Origin: Gammaproteobacteria bacterium | GTDB taxonomy: Bacteria; Pseudomonadota; Gammaproteobacteria; Pseudomonadales; Azotimanducaceae | Direction of reading: 5' to 3' | Length of the DNA stretch: 64,000 bases | NCBI GenBank assembly: GCA_030425195.1 | Contig: JAUIAV010000019.1 | Coordinates: forward strand, 20,727 to 84,726 | Part shown: positions 54,120 to 62,786 of the stretch, in pieces | How positions within the stretch are numbered: the first letter of the stretch is position 1 | How the letters are laid out: the number at the start of each line of letters is the position of its first letter | Translations under genes and position numbers: made by a program | The notes under the pieces: model-generated | What the model saw: the letters and a program-made list of their open reading frames with translations, nothing else | Databases searched by the model: none | Told to the model about the DNA's origin: nothing

Positions 54120-55435
54120 GGGTTGCCGTTCCGGGCCCGCCCCCGACCGTCGCCGATGGCCTGGCGATAGGCGTCCGTCATGGCCGTGGCGGCCGTCGAC
54201 CAGGAGAAATTGTCGACGATGTGCCGGCGTCCTGCCTGCCCCATGGCTTCCCGTGCGCCCGCGTCCATATTCAGCACTTCGCCGATGGCAGCGGCGAGCG
54301 CCGCCGGATCCGCGGCCGGCACCACGCGGCCGGCGTTGCCGACGACTTCCGGGAGCGCGCCGCCGTCGGTGGAGACCAGCGGCACGCCGCAGGCCATGGC
54401 CTCGCCCGCAGGCAGGCCGAAGCCTTCGTACTCGGACGGCACCACTGCCACCGCGGAACTCGCATAGAGGTGGCGGATCTCGTCAGCGCCGATTCCGTGC
54501 ATGAAGCGGATACGATCGCCGATACCATGCCGTTCAATGAGCTTCTCGGTTTCGCCGCCGGTTTTCGGGCGGCCGATGAAGACCAGGCGGAGTCTGGGAA
54601 ACTGGCGGGTCAGCTCTGCGAACGCCGGGATGAGATGCTGGGTGCCTTTCAGCGGCTGGTCGGCGCTCGCCGTCGTGATCAGCTGCCAGGGGTTTCTGGC
54701 AATGCTGGGTTCCGGCCGGAAGATTTCCGTATCGATGCCGTTATGAATCACCCGGATCCGCTCGGGATCGATGCTGAAGGCCCGGGCGATGTCCTGCTTC
54801 GACCGCTGGCTGACCGTGACGATGTGCTCGAGACGGCTGGCGACACGCGTCTGCATCCGCAGGAAATGGTGCCAGCGGCGTATCAGCAGCCGATGCTTGA
54901 AGTCCGGTGCGTGAGCGAGCGCGATGTCCCGATCCCAGGTGATGGGATGATGGATGGTGGTGATCAGGGGCGTGGTGGAAGACTGGATGGCCAGCGTTCC
55001 CCAGGACAGGCACTGATTGTCGTGGACGACATCGTACTGTCTGCCATGGCGGGCGAGATAGGCGGCCACACGGCGTCCGAAGGTATAGGGCTCGGGGAAG
55101 CCGCCGGTGGCCATGGAAAGCCACTCGAAGGAATCCGTGAACGACGCCAGATGCCTGGGCCTGAGTGCCGTGATGTGATTCTCTTCCTCGAAGAGATTGA
55201 GACCCGGCAGCCGGATCAGACGGATGCGCTCGTCGCTGAGCTCCGGATAGGGCTCACCGGAGATCACGTCCACCTGGTGACCGGCCTCCACGAGCGCCTG
55301 GGAGAGATAACGGAGGTAGATGCCCTGGCCGCCACTGAACGGGTTGCTCCGGTACCCGAGCAGAGCAACCTTCAGCCGACCGGCCGTACTCGCAACGTTG
55401 TGAAACGCCGGTTCCGACATGAAAACCCCAGACAA
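54116..55435 (-). CDS. GT4-family glycosyltransferase
   Basis: A 439-residue GT-B fold enzyme. The N-domain holds NPFSGGQGIYLRYLSQALVEAGHQVDVISGEP. The C-domain has RIRVIHNGIDTEIF, the EX7E motif in EYEGFGLPAGEAMACG and DGGALPEVVG. It uses a nucleotide sugar, with retaining chemistry in this family. A second ATG at 55420 would remove five residues and is equally credible. First gene of the minus-strand operon with the methyltransferase and alpha/alpha-barrel genes. Confidence 0.92.
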   Translation of the reverse strand: MSGVFMSEPAFHNVASTAGRLKVALLGYRSNPFSGGQGIYLRYLSQALVEAGHQVDVISGEPYPELSDERIRLIRLPGLNLFEEENHITALRPRHLASFTDSFEWLSMATGGFPEPYTFGRRVAAYLARHGRQYDVVHDNQCLSWGTLAIQSSTTPLITTIHHPITWDRDIALAHAPDFKHRLLIRRWHHFLRMQTRVASRLEHIVTVSQRSKQDIARAFSIDPERIRVIHNGIDTEIFRPEPSIARNPWQLITTASADQPLKGTQHLIPAFAELTRQFPRLRLVFIGRPKTGGETEKLIERHGIGDRIRFMHGIGADEIRHLYASSAVAVVPSEYEGFGLPAGEAMACGVPLVSTDGGALPEVVGNAGRVVPAADPAALAAAIGEVLNMDAGAREAMGQAGRRHIVDNFSWSTAATAMTDAYRQAIGDGRGRARNGNP

Positions 55436-55470
55436 AGAGCCGGGATTTTAATCACTCGCCTTAAAAGAGA

Positions 55471-56364
55471 CTACCGGTTGTTGTTGACCGCGATGTGCGG
55501 CAGGGGGTGGGGGCCCCGGGGTGCGCCGGCCTCGTGGCTGCCTTCAGCCTCCAGCTCGTGCACATGATGGAACAGATTGGCGATCCACTGCTGGCCTTCC
55601 TGGGTTTTGCGCAGATACCGCAGACCCTCGGTGATGTAGGGGTAGACCTGGCTGTAGAAGAAGTCCGGATACCCGGCCTTGAGATCTGCCGCGTTGGCGT
55701 AGCCCAGCCGGTCGGCCTCACCCGTCTCGACGAACTCGGAGAACAGCCGCGAGAGCTTTTTCGGATAGAGCGGGTCCGCCATCTGCCCGATGAGGTCTGC
55801 GGAGCGGACCAGGGCGGCAAAGGTGTCCACCCGCTGGTAGTGGCGGTCCTCGGGCACCGGGAACCGGGTCATCTCGATGTAGCTCGCGACGGTGGAAACG
55901 TCGATGGTGGGATCGCCGGCGAAACGCTCGCGGATGAACATGCAGCTCCGGTTCACGTGGTACGGCATCAGATAGGCATCCGTGCTGCCGGCGGGCGGTG
56001 AGACGCGATCACCGTCCTCGCTGATCACGAAGCTGTCTTCATCGTCATCCCTGAGCAGACCCCGCACATAGCCGATGTCGTGGAAGAGCAGCGCGATGAT
56101 GGCGTGCAGCCACTCGTGCGGACTCACGTCGCCCTGGGAAATCAGCCGGCCGCGCAGAATGGTCTGACCCACGTCCGTCACCAGCAGCGTGTGCTCCAGA
56201 TCATGATAGGGGCAGTCACAGCCGAGAAGCGTTTCCAGTGCGGTTCGCGCGGTCTGATCGAGTACGTCTTCGTGGCCCAGATCCCGGTTGGGATAGGCTT
56301 CGCGATAGCGCTCGATGCAGTGCTCGACGAATGCATCGATCAGCGTACTGTTGGGATTGAACAT
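55471..56364 (-). CDS. HD-domain metal-dependent phosphohydrolase
   Basis: A 297-residue protein of the HD superfamily. Metal-binding residues are visible in the H of YHDLEHTLLV, the HD pair in LLFHDIGYVRG and a later His in YLMPYHVNRS. The core aligns with HD phosphodiesterases of the cyclic-nucleotide type, but no GYP motif is present. It is 35 bases upstream of the glycosyltransferase gene on the same strand and could be the first gene of that operon. Confidence 0.88.
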   Translation of the reverse strand: MFNPNSTLIDAFVEHCIERYREAYPNRDLGHEDVLDQTARTALETLLGCDCPYHDLEHTLLVTDVGQTILRGRLISQGDVSPHEWLHAIIALLFHDIGYVRGLLRDDDEDSFVISEDGDRVSPPAGSTDAYLMPYHVNRSCMFIRERFAGDPTIDVSTVASYIEMTRFPVPEDRHYQRVDTFAALVRSADLIGQMADPLYPKKLSRLFSEFVETGEADRLGYANAADLKAGYPDFFYSQVYPYITEGLRYLRKTQEGQQWIANLFHHVHELEAEGSHEAGAPRGPHPLPHIAVNNNR

Positions 56365-56560
56365 CGATTAACCCACATCCATGTCACTCAAGTGTAATCG
56401 AGCGGGCACCGCCCCAGCGTGCGCTGTGCCGCATTTACAGGGCGATTCACCCATTCCGGGGCCTTTGAAACGGGCCCGTTGAGGTACCCGGGGGCGAATG
56501 GCGGAAAGTGCTGAATATGAATACAATGCATGTTCTGTCACGCCATACTGAGCGGTGTTC

Positions 56561-57487
56561 ATGTCGCATGTAGAGCTGAGACATCTGAAGACCCTGGTTG
56601 CCCTCCGGGATACCGGTTCGCTGGTGGAGGCGGCCGAGCGCGTGTTTCTGACCCAGTCGGCGCTGTCTCACCAGATCAAGGACCTGGAGACCCGGCTCGG
56701 CTGCACGCTGTTCATCCGCAAGACCCGCCCCGTGCGTTTCACGCCGGCCGGCAAGCGGCTGCTGAAGCTGGCTGACGAGGTGCTGCCATCCGTGCACAGC
56801 ACGGAGCAGGACCTGGCGCGTCTGGCGGGCGGCGAGTCCGGCCGGATCTTCATGGCCATCGAATGTCACAGCTGCTTCGAGTGGCTGCTGCCGGCCATCA
56901 ACGACTACCGGGAGCGCTGGCCGGACGTGGAGCTGGACATCTCCAGCGGTTTTCATTTCGCGCCGCTGCCGGCACTGGCCCGCGGCGACCTGGACCTGGT
57001 GATTACCGCCGATCCGGTGGATGATCTCGGACTCGCGTATCTGCCGCTGTTCAGCTACGAGGCTGAGCTCGCGCTGGCCCGCGACCACGAGCTGGCCGAA
57101 CGGCCGTGGATCGAGCCCGCCGACCTCGCGAACGAAACGCTCATTTCCTACCCGGTGGATCGAAGCCGCCTCGATATCTTCACGTCGTTCCTGGAGCCCG
57201 CAGGGGTCGAGCCGGCCAGTGTGCGGCAGGCGGAGCTCACCACCATGATGATTCAACTGGTGGCCAGCGGCCGCGGCGTGGCCTGCCTGCCCAACTGGGC
57301 GCTCCACGAGTATCAGGAACGGGAATACGTGCTGGTGAAGTCGCTCGGAGAGGAGGGCGTATGGCCCACGCTCTATGCCGCCGTCCGCAGCGACGAGTCG
57401 GACGCCGCGTTCATTCAGGGCTTCGTGGATGTGGCAAAGAAGACCTGCTTTGAGAACCTGATCGGAATCGTTACCGCGGAGATCTGA
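56561..57487 (+). CDS. metR: MetR-like LysR-type regulator
   Basis: A 308-residue LysR regulator. The N-terminal winged helix carries VELRHLKTLVALRDTGSLVEAAERVFLTQSALSHQIKDLE, as in MetR. Its effector domain starts GGESGRIFMAIECHSCFEWLLPAI, where MetR has the homocysteine-sensing sequence. MetR activates metE and metH, with homocysteine as a co-regulator; neither target lies here. ATG 56561 is the better start; GTG 56555 adds two residues. It is divergent from the HD gene with 190 bases between. Confidence 0.93.
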   Translation: MSHVELRHLKTLVALRDTGSLVEAAERVFLTQSALSHQIKDLETRLGCTLFIRKTRPVRFTPAGKRLLKLADEVLPSVHSTEQDLARLAGGESGRIFMAIECHSCFEWLLPAINDYRERWPDVELDISSGFHFAPLPALARGDLDLVITADPVDDLGLAYLPLFSYEAELALARDHELAERPWIEPADLANETLISYPVDRSRLDIFTSFLEPAGVEPASVRQAELTTMMIQLVASGRGVACLPNWALHEYQEREYVLVKSLGEEGVWPTLYAAVRSDESDAAFIQGFVDVAKKTCFENLIGIVTAEI

Positions 57488-57925
57488 CCGCTCGGACCTG
57501 AAAAACGCAAGACCCGACTCCCAGCCCCCTGGCCGTACTGGTCACACCTCACGAACGTGCAGAGCTGGTGGGACTACAGGCATCTGCCCAACATCGGATT
57601 CTTCCACTATAACGACCTGCTCAACGACACTGAGGCCGAAGTGAAGCGGCTGGCCGATTTCCTCGAGATCGGAGTCCCGGACCGGTGGTGGCCGCGTATC
57701 CTGAAGTCAATATCGTTCGAGGACTTGAAATCAAACGCCGAGGCGTACGTTCCTGATGGGGGCTCTCACTGGAAAGGTGGAGCCCAGACCTTCATGAACA
57801 AAGGCACCAATGGTCGCTGGCGTGACGTCCTGACCAGTGAGGAGCTGGCGCAGTACGATGTGGTTTGCGATCAGGCGCTGACGCCCGATTGCCGACAGTG
57901 GCTGGAGTTCGGGCGAGGCGGTTAA
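57488..57925 (+). pseudogene. Sulfotransferase, C-terminal remnant
   Basis: The frame open from just after the metR stop reads PYWSHLTNVQSWWDYRHLPN and then IGFFHYNDLLNDTEAEVKRLADFLEIG, the C-terminal half of a PAPS-dependent sulfotransferase. The N-terminal PAPS-binding P-loop is absent, because the frame begins at the metR stop codon. A start at GTG 57557 could give a 122-residue protein, but it would lack the cofactor site, so I call it a pseudogene. It may mark a junction where DNA was lost or gained. Confidence 0.8.
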
Positions 57926-57954
57926 CGTGGGCGGGTAACGATTCCGGGGGGCGT

Positions 57955-58359
57955 GTGAGCATTCTTGAGCGATTCCAGGCATACGCAGATGCCTTCGAGG
58001 AAGCCTGCCTCGACGATGATTGGTCGCGACTCTCCCCGTACTTCACCGAGGATGCCGTGTACTCTGCCGAACCAGCCGCTCGGGGACGGGATGCGGTGTT
58101 GAAGAGGCTCAAGGACGGCGTGAACGCGTTCGATCGCAGGATGGATGCCCGGGTTCCCTACCGTGACTCTTTACATGTCGACGGCAATACCGTCGAGTTG
58201 AAGTGGAGAGTGACCTATCAGCGATCGGGTGCACCTGACCTGACATTGTCAGGCGTTCAGCTGGCCGTATTCGAAGGCGACCGCATTGCGCGCCTGGACG
58301 GCTCGATGGATGAATCGGCCCGACAGTCCATGACTGAATGGCTGTCTGAGCACGGCTGA
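57955..58359 (+). CDS. SnoaL/NTF2-like protein
   Basis: A 134-residue alpha+beta barrel protein of the nuclear-transport-factor-2-like fold: SILERFQAYADAFEEACLDDDWSRLSPYFTEDAVY at the start, then RDAVLKRLKDG and beta strands. Members include polyketide cyclases, isomerases and limonene-epoxide-hydrolase-like proteins, so the activity is open. GTG 57955 follows a GGGGGG run. The frame is open upstream to 57865 but that region is non-homologous. Confidence 0.78.
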   Translation: MSILERFQAYADAFEEACLDDDWSRLSPYFTEDAVYSAEPAARGRDAVLKRLKDGVNAFDRRMDARVPYRDSLHVDGNTVELKWRVTYQRSGAPDLTLSGVQLAVFEGDRIARLDGSMDESARQSMTEWLSEHG

Positions 58360-58385
58360 ATGCCGGCGTCGTTCCCGCAATCTAT

Positions 58386-59012
58386 TTACGATGTCCAACT
58401 AGAGAGATCATGAACAATCCGCTCAACGGAAGTCGTCGAAAGTGCCGACTCCTGAACTTGCTCTTCGACACCTCTTTCCCTGAGAAGATGGTCGCCCAAC
58501 TCGCGCCAAAGAGCCGCGTCGACGAGAAGACGAACGCCAGCTTCCTTCAGAGTATCCAGGCCTCCAACCTTTGTCAGATCGCAATTCGACAGCGACACGC
58601 GTCCAGTCTTTTTGTGTGAAGTCGGGTGATGAAAGATGAGCTGCGCGATGGCTACCTCGACACAATCGAAAACCCGAATCTGGCAGCCCAGTACTTCGAA
58701 GCGATCGACTTGACTCCGGGTAATGGTCAGACCATCCAGAATGCTGTTGTCCAGTGCCAGAAAAGACCTCGATTTCACCCCCACGAACAAGCAATCTCGA
58801 AGTAGGCAATTTACGAAAGTTGTGCCGGAGAAATCGCATTCATGAAAGATCACGCGCTCGAAGCGGGAGTGGGAGATCGTGGTACCGACAAGAGTGCTCC
58901 GTTTGACCACGGAGTCTGTCCAATCGACTGCCTCTACCGAGTCTCCGACTTCGGCGCCAGCTATCGTACCGAACGCGACTCGCTCACCGTCTTCGAAAGA
59001 GTTTTCTTCCAA
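58386..59012 (-). CDS. Pentapeptide-repeat-like protein
   Basis: A 208-residue protein whose middle (about 45-150) shows a right-handed beta-helix rhythm with hydrophobic or Phe/Cys residues every five: SRFERVIFHECDFSGTTFVNCLLRDCLF and later FEVLGCQIRVFDCVEVAIAQLIF and RVSLSNCDLTKVGG. The repeat is irregular compared with standard A(D/N)LXX proteins. A conserved HHPTSHKKTGRVSL turn is also present. The function of such proteins is mostly structural. AT-richer than the core genes. Confidence 0.75.
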   Translation of the reverse strand: MEENSFEDGERVAFGTIAGAEVGDSVEAVDWTDSVVKRSTLVGTTISHSRFERVIFHECDFSGTTFVNCLLRDCLFVGVKSRSFLALDNSILDGLTITRSQVDRFEVLGCQIRVFDCVEVAIAQLIFHHPTSHKKTGRVSLSNCDLTKVGGLDTLKEAGVRLLVDAALWRELGDHLLRERGVEEQVQESALSTTSVERIVHDLSSWTS

Positions 59013-59194
59013 GGAGCACGCTTTAGCGATGATCGTCTGTGCTGTCTGTGGTGAGATGGCAGATCTCAGCGGTGGATTCTGTCGGGCAACCCTACCAACC
59101 GAGCCTCATGATGTCTTCAGTTGGCCGAAAGCGCGCTCAATGCGAGAGCCTGAGCGGCTGCTTCCGATCCAAAGGGACGGATGCAGAGAATTGA

Positions 59195-60151
59195 CTACCT
59201 TGCGTGAAGGCCAAGTACGTTTCGACATGCCGGGCAACCGCCTTCGTTGTTGTCGAGGCGTGCAAGATTCTTGCGGCGCGGAAGATTTTCTGGTGTCCGT
59301 ATATTCCAAACCAGGCCCAGTTTTTGGAGCCCAAGAAGCAACCACCACCCAGGGTCAGGCTGATCGTTGTCAAGGCCGAGCTTCGCGGACCCAGGGTAAG
59401 CGTGGTGATTGTTGTGCCAACTCTCGCCCATGGAAAACAGCGCAGCAATCGGTACGTCGTGACCTTGCACACCTGCGCCGACGACGCGCCATCTCATGGG
59501 GCCCTGATTGTGAGCGAAGTACCCTACTAGCCAGTGACCGATTACGCATACGCTTATTCTCGCTGCGATTCCCCAGACCAACCAGGGAAGCCCGCCAATC
59601 TCAACCAGGACAATGGCCAGGGGAATCTGTTGCAACATCCACGTTCGTTCCATCCATGTGAGGAACGTGCTTGACGCTATGCGCTGTTCGGGTTGGAAAC
59701 GCGGGGGGCGGTCTAGATGCAGGTCGCAGTGTAGCTGCCAGAAGGCGTCTTTCCAGAATCCATTGCGATGGCACAAATAACTATGGCAGCTGGGTTTTCT
59801 TTGCGCCCAGTCCCTCATGTCATGTTGGTGCATGAGTCCTACCGGACCGGCCATACCGACCAATACACCCAGGTAAACGAGGGTATTCTCTATCCAACCC
59901 GGACAGTCAAAGCTTTTGTGGATTAATCGACGATGCATCCCCACCGAGTGTCCTGCGCAAAGCGTCAGTGCACTGAGCGAAACGAATACTGCCATCGCAC
60001 TCCAACTAAAATAGGCCGGGCCCGCGACTATGGCGGCAATGGTCATCCCGCTTATCCAAAATGACTTAACTGGATTCCAACGAACGTTACCGGCGCAAGC
60101 GTCAGTGTGGAAATCCTCGATAATGCGCTCTGAGCCGATAGACCAGTCCAT
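59195..60151 (-). CDS. Membrane fatty-acid desaturase (stearoyl-CoA desaturase family)
   Basis: A 318-residue integral-membrane di-iron desaturase. Three histidine boxes are visible: H68-x4-H73 to H78 (GHSVGMHRRLIH), H108-x-H110 (HQHDMRDW) and H246-x2-HH (SWHNNHHAY), with another His at H214 (AHNQ). Hydrophobic helices lie between boxes as in acyl-CoA/phospholipid delta-9 desaturases. It is 11 bases downstream of the ArsR gene on the same strand, so they form a pair. Confidence 0.9.
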   Translation of the reverse strand: MDWSIGSERIIEDFHTDACAGNVRWNPVKSFWISGMTIAAIVAGPAYFSWSAMAVFVSLSALTLCAGHSVGMHRRLIHKSFDCPGWIENTLVYLGVLVGMAGPVGLMHQHDMRDWAQRKPSCHSYLCHRNGFWKDAFWQLHCDLHLDRPPRFQPEQRIASSTFLTWMERTWMLQQIPLAIVLVEIGGLPWLVWGIAARISVCVIGHWLVGYFAHNQGPMRWRVVGAGVQGHDVPIAALFSMGESWHNNHHAYPGSAKLGLDNDQPDPGWWLLLGLQKLGLVWNIRTPENLPRRKNLARLDNNEGGCPACRNVLGLHAR

Positions 60152-60162
60152 ATCAATTCCTG

Positions 60163-60471
60163 CTATTCGCGCTGCTTCCTAATCGCGGTGCTTTCGCGCC
60201 TCAGCGGGCGTGACACGGGACATACCTGCTGGACAAAGGAGTTCAATGTGTTGGCGAGGTTCTCTTCGATGATGGAGTAGTGGATAAACTGACCACGCCG
60301 TTCACCGCGGATCAACCGAGCGTTCTCTAAGATCGAAAGATGCTTAGAAACTGCAGGCTTACTCATAGAGAAGCGGGCTGCGATCTCACCTGCCGTGAGG
60401 TCTGCTTCTGACAAGTACGCAAGAATTTTTCGACGCGGCGTCGAAGCCAGCGCGCTGAAGATGTCTTCCAT
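60163..60471 (-). CDS. ArsR-family repressor
   Basis: A 102-residue winged-helix protein: MEDIFSALASTPRRKILAYLSEADLTAGEIAARFSMSKPAVSKHLSILENARLI. It lacks the CxC metal-binding motif of arsenic or SmtB sensors, so it may answer to a lipid or oxidative signal instead. It is the first gene of the pair with the desaturase, and its ATG faces the alpha/beta hydrolase start across 78 bases. Confidence 0.9.
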   Translation of the reverse strand: MEDIFSALASTPRRKILAYLSEADLTAGEIAARFSMSKPAVSKHLSILENARLIRGERRGQFIHYSIIEENLANTLNSFVQQVCPVSRPLRRESTAIRKQRE

Positions 60472-60484
60472 GGCTGTATATTAT

Positions 60485-60514
60485 TTAACTAATTAACTAA
60501 ATGTCTACTAAATC
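60485..60514. promoter_or_regulatory. AT-rich direct repeats between divergent genes (candidate operator)
   Basis: Tandem TTAACTAA units at 60485-60492 and 60493-60500 are followed by ACTAAAT at 60508-60514. They fill an AT-rich stretch between the divergent ArsR and hydrolase genes and stand out from the GC-rich background. They are a plausible ArsR operator and shared promoter region. Confidence 0.5.
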
Positions 60515-60549
60515 TTCACAACTTCGATTCTGAGCAGGACCCAAACACG

Positions 60550-61413
60550 ATGAACATGGACACCCTGCTGGAGAGACCTGAATATGCAGCCATGAAGACG
60601 ATATCCGTCCCGAACGGCCGGGCTGAGTTGGCGGTCACCACCTGGGGGAGCAGTGGAACGCCTATCGTTGCCCTGCACCCGGGAGTAGGCGATAGCCGGA
60701 TCTGGCAATGGTGTGCGCCTGTGTGGGCCGATGCGGGGCATCTCGTCGTTGTTTACGACCGCCGAGGTTTCGGAGAAACCCTCTACGAACGGGAGCCCCA
60801 CGATGACCTGGCCGATTTGCTGGCCGTCACTGCAGCGACCGACTCCCAGCCCGCGGTGATCGTAGGTAACAGCCGCGGTGGGGGCCTGGCTTTGGACCTT
60901 GCGCTGGCGCATCCCAAACATGTCAGCGGCCGGGTCCTGATCGCACCATCGCCATCAGGCTATCCGGAAGCCGATTGGCCTGCATCGACCGCAGAGGTCG
61001 AGCAGGACCAGCTCATCGAGGATGCGAGCGTTTCGGGGAACTTCGATCTGACCAACCGGCTCGAAGTGCGCTACTGGTTGGATGGTGTCGATCAGCCAGA
61101 GGGTCGGGTCAGCGGGCCCGCGCGAGATCTGATGCTCGATATGAACGGACATGTGCTCAGGGCCGAACCGGTGGGTACGACGATCGAGCATCCCACGGCT
61201 TGGCCGCGTCTCGATCAGATCACCGTACCTGTGCTAGTGGTTGCAGGGGAGCACGATCTACCGGGTATAAGCCAGCTGTGCACCCGATTGACCTCGATCC
61301 TGCCGAATGGCCGGTTAACGACGATTCGCAATACCGCCCACTGCCCGTCGCTTGACCAACCCGAGCACCTCAACCGTGTCGTTCTCGAGTTCCTCAAATC
61401 GATCGCTCCGTAG
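60550..61413 (+). CDS. Alpha/beta hydrolase
   Basis: A 287-residue protein with nucleophile elbow GNSRGG (Ser), oxyanion region ALHPGVGDSRIWQW and a C-terminal catalytic His in NTAHCPSLDQPEHLN. The Asp/Glu member probably lies in VVAGEHDLPG. Esterase, lipase or C-C hydrolase is possible. It is divergent from the ArsR-desaturase pair and probably controlled by the same site. ATG 60550 is used; 60556 and 60592 are alternatives. Confidence 0.88.
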   Translation: MNMDTLLERPEYAAMKTISVPNGRAELAVTTWGSSGTPIVALHPGVGDSRIWQWCAPVWADAGHLVVVYDRRGFGETLYEREPHDDLADLLAVTAATDSQPAVIVGNSRGGGLALDLALAHPKHVSGRVLIAPSPSGYPEADWPASTAEVEQDQLIEDASVSGNFDLTNRLEVRYWLDGVDQPEGRVSGPARDLMLDMNGHVLRAEPVGTTIEHPTAWPRLDQITVPVLVVAGEHDLPGISQLCTRLTSILPNGRLTTIRNTAHCPSLDQPEHLNRVVLEFLKSIAP

Positions 61414-61501
61414 CTCGGATTCTTGGGTGGCACAAGTTGGATATCATCGAGACGCCAGCGAGTAGCTGGTGATGGAATAGAATCAGGAATCGCCACAAGT
61501 G

Positions 61502-62269
61502 ATGGCGAGTAGGATGATCTTGCGAATTCTCCTTGTCTCAGATCTCCATTATTCGCTGCCCCAGTTCGACTGGGTAGTAGGCGCTGCACCGTCGTTCGAT
61601 CTCGTAGTACTGGCCGGCGATCACCTCGACATCAGCTCGCCAGTTTCGTTGGACGCCCAGACTGTGGTCATCCGGCAGTACTTCTCTTTGATACGAGACG
61701 CAACACAGGTTGCTGTCAGTTCCGGCAACCACGACCTGACCGGTCCCGACGGTCACGGCGAACAATCCGCACTTTGGCTTGATCTGGCTCGTGAGGCAGG
61801 CATACCAACGGATGGCGATTCTTTGCTGATTGCGGACACGCTCATCACCATATGCCCTTGGTGGGATGGACCAGCCGGCCGCGATGCCTTGCAGGCGCGC
61901 CTCGCATCTGCCAGTGCAGACCGCCCAGCGCGCTGGATCTGGGTATATCACTGGCCACCCCTCGGTTCGCCGACGTGCTGGACGGGTAGGCGCGACTACG
62001 GAGACACTGAGCTTGGCGGCTGGATAGATGCCTACAGACCGGATCTGGTTCTTGCTGGTCACGTCCACGAACCCCCATTCAAGCCGGCTGGCTCCTGGAA
62101 CGATCGCATCGGTGATACCTGGATATTCAATCCTGGCCACCAGATCGGACCAGTACCCACTCATATAGAGATTGACCTGGCGGCAGGCTCGGCCGTGTGG
62201 AGATCACTACTAGGCGAAGAACAGCTGCAGATGTCGGATAAAGCGCCGCCGCCTCGAACGGTTTTTTAG
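61502..62269 (+). CDS. Calcineurin-like metallophosphoesterase
   Basis: A 255-residue phosphoesterase with the metal-binding set DLHYS, AGDHLD, SGNHD and LAGHVHEPP (GHxH). The substrate is unknown. GTG 61499 just before the ATG is a possible start. Codon use and GC are lower than in the core region. The next gene is convergent with it. Confidence 0.88.
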   Translation: MASRMILRILLVSDLHYSLPQFDWVVGAAPSFDLVVLAGDHLDISSPVSLDAQTVVIRQYFSLIRDATQVAVSSGNHDLTGPDGHGEQSALWLDLAREAGIPTDGDSLLIADTLITICPWWDGPAGRDALQARLASASADRPARWIWVYHWPPLGSPTCWTGRRDYGDTELGGWIDAYRPDLVLAGHVHEPPFKPAGSWNDRIGDTWIFNPGHQIGPVPTHIEIDLAAGSAVWRSLLGEEQLQMSDKAPPPRTVF

Positions 62270-62303
62270 GCGCCTGTCTGGTCCGGCTTCAGGGTCTAAA
62301 CAG

Positions 62304-62786
62304 CTAGTAATCCGGATTTGGATCGCGCGCTGAGCCAGGAAGAGCCGTGGGGCCCTGCTGCTGAGCCAGCTGGCGGAGCACGTCAGGAATCATAGCGAGA
62401 CCTGGAGCGTCTCCATATTGTGTTTTGAGGTCGGCTAGATAGGTCGTCACGAAATTGAGTCGCTCGGCTAAACCCACTGCGACCAGATGGATGATTCTGG
62501 GATCGCTGGTGAGCAGTGCCTCACCGTCAGTGGCGTAGCGCATCACGCAGCGCTCAGCAGCTTCCACGGTGGCGCTATCGGGCACACCCAACAATATCGA
62601 CATCTCGCCTATCAGTGCACCAGGCTGTTCCACGGTGTTCACTTCTTTTCCGTTCTTCGTGACACGCAACGAACCGGATACAAGAATCCAGACGCCCGGG
62701 GACTCGCCGCCTTCGGTAATAACGACTTCTCCTGGAGCGTACTCGATCTCCGGGAGGTGCCTTGTAAGTGCAAGCATGTCGTCCAT
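62304..62786 (-). CDS. Cyclic-nucleotide-binding (CNB) domain protein
   Basis: A 160-residue protein that is mainly one cNMP-binding domain: PEIEYAPGEVVITEGGESPGVWILVSGSLRVTKNG, then a phosphate-binding-like LIGEMSILLGVPDSATVEAAERC. No DNA-binding helix-turn-helix follows, unlike Crp. ATG 62786 (MDDMLALTRHLPE) gives the natural domain start; the longer frame to 62924 adds a low-quality leader. Confidence 0.82.
   Translation of the reverse strand: MDDMLALTRHLPEIEYAPGEVVITEGGESPGVWILVSGSLRVTKNGKEVNTVEQPGALIGEMSILLGVPDSATVEAAERCVMRYATDGEALLTSDPRIIHLVAVGLAERLNFVTTYLADLKTQYGDAPGLAMIPDVLRQLAQQQGPTALPGSARDPNPDY

Noticed and set aside
61455..61469. Hairpin CCAGC-GAGTA-GCTGG after the hydrolase gene
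   Set aside because: It has no T run and only five pairs, so calling it a terminator is not supported.
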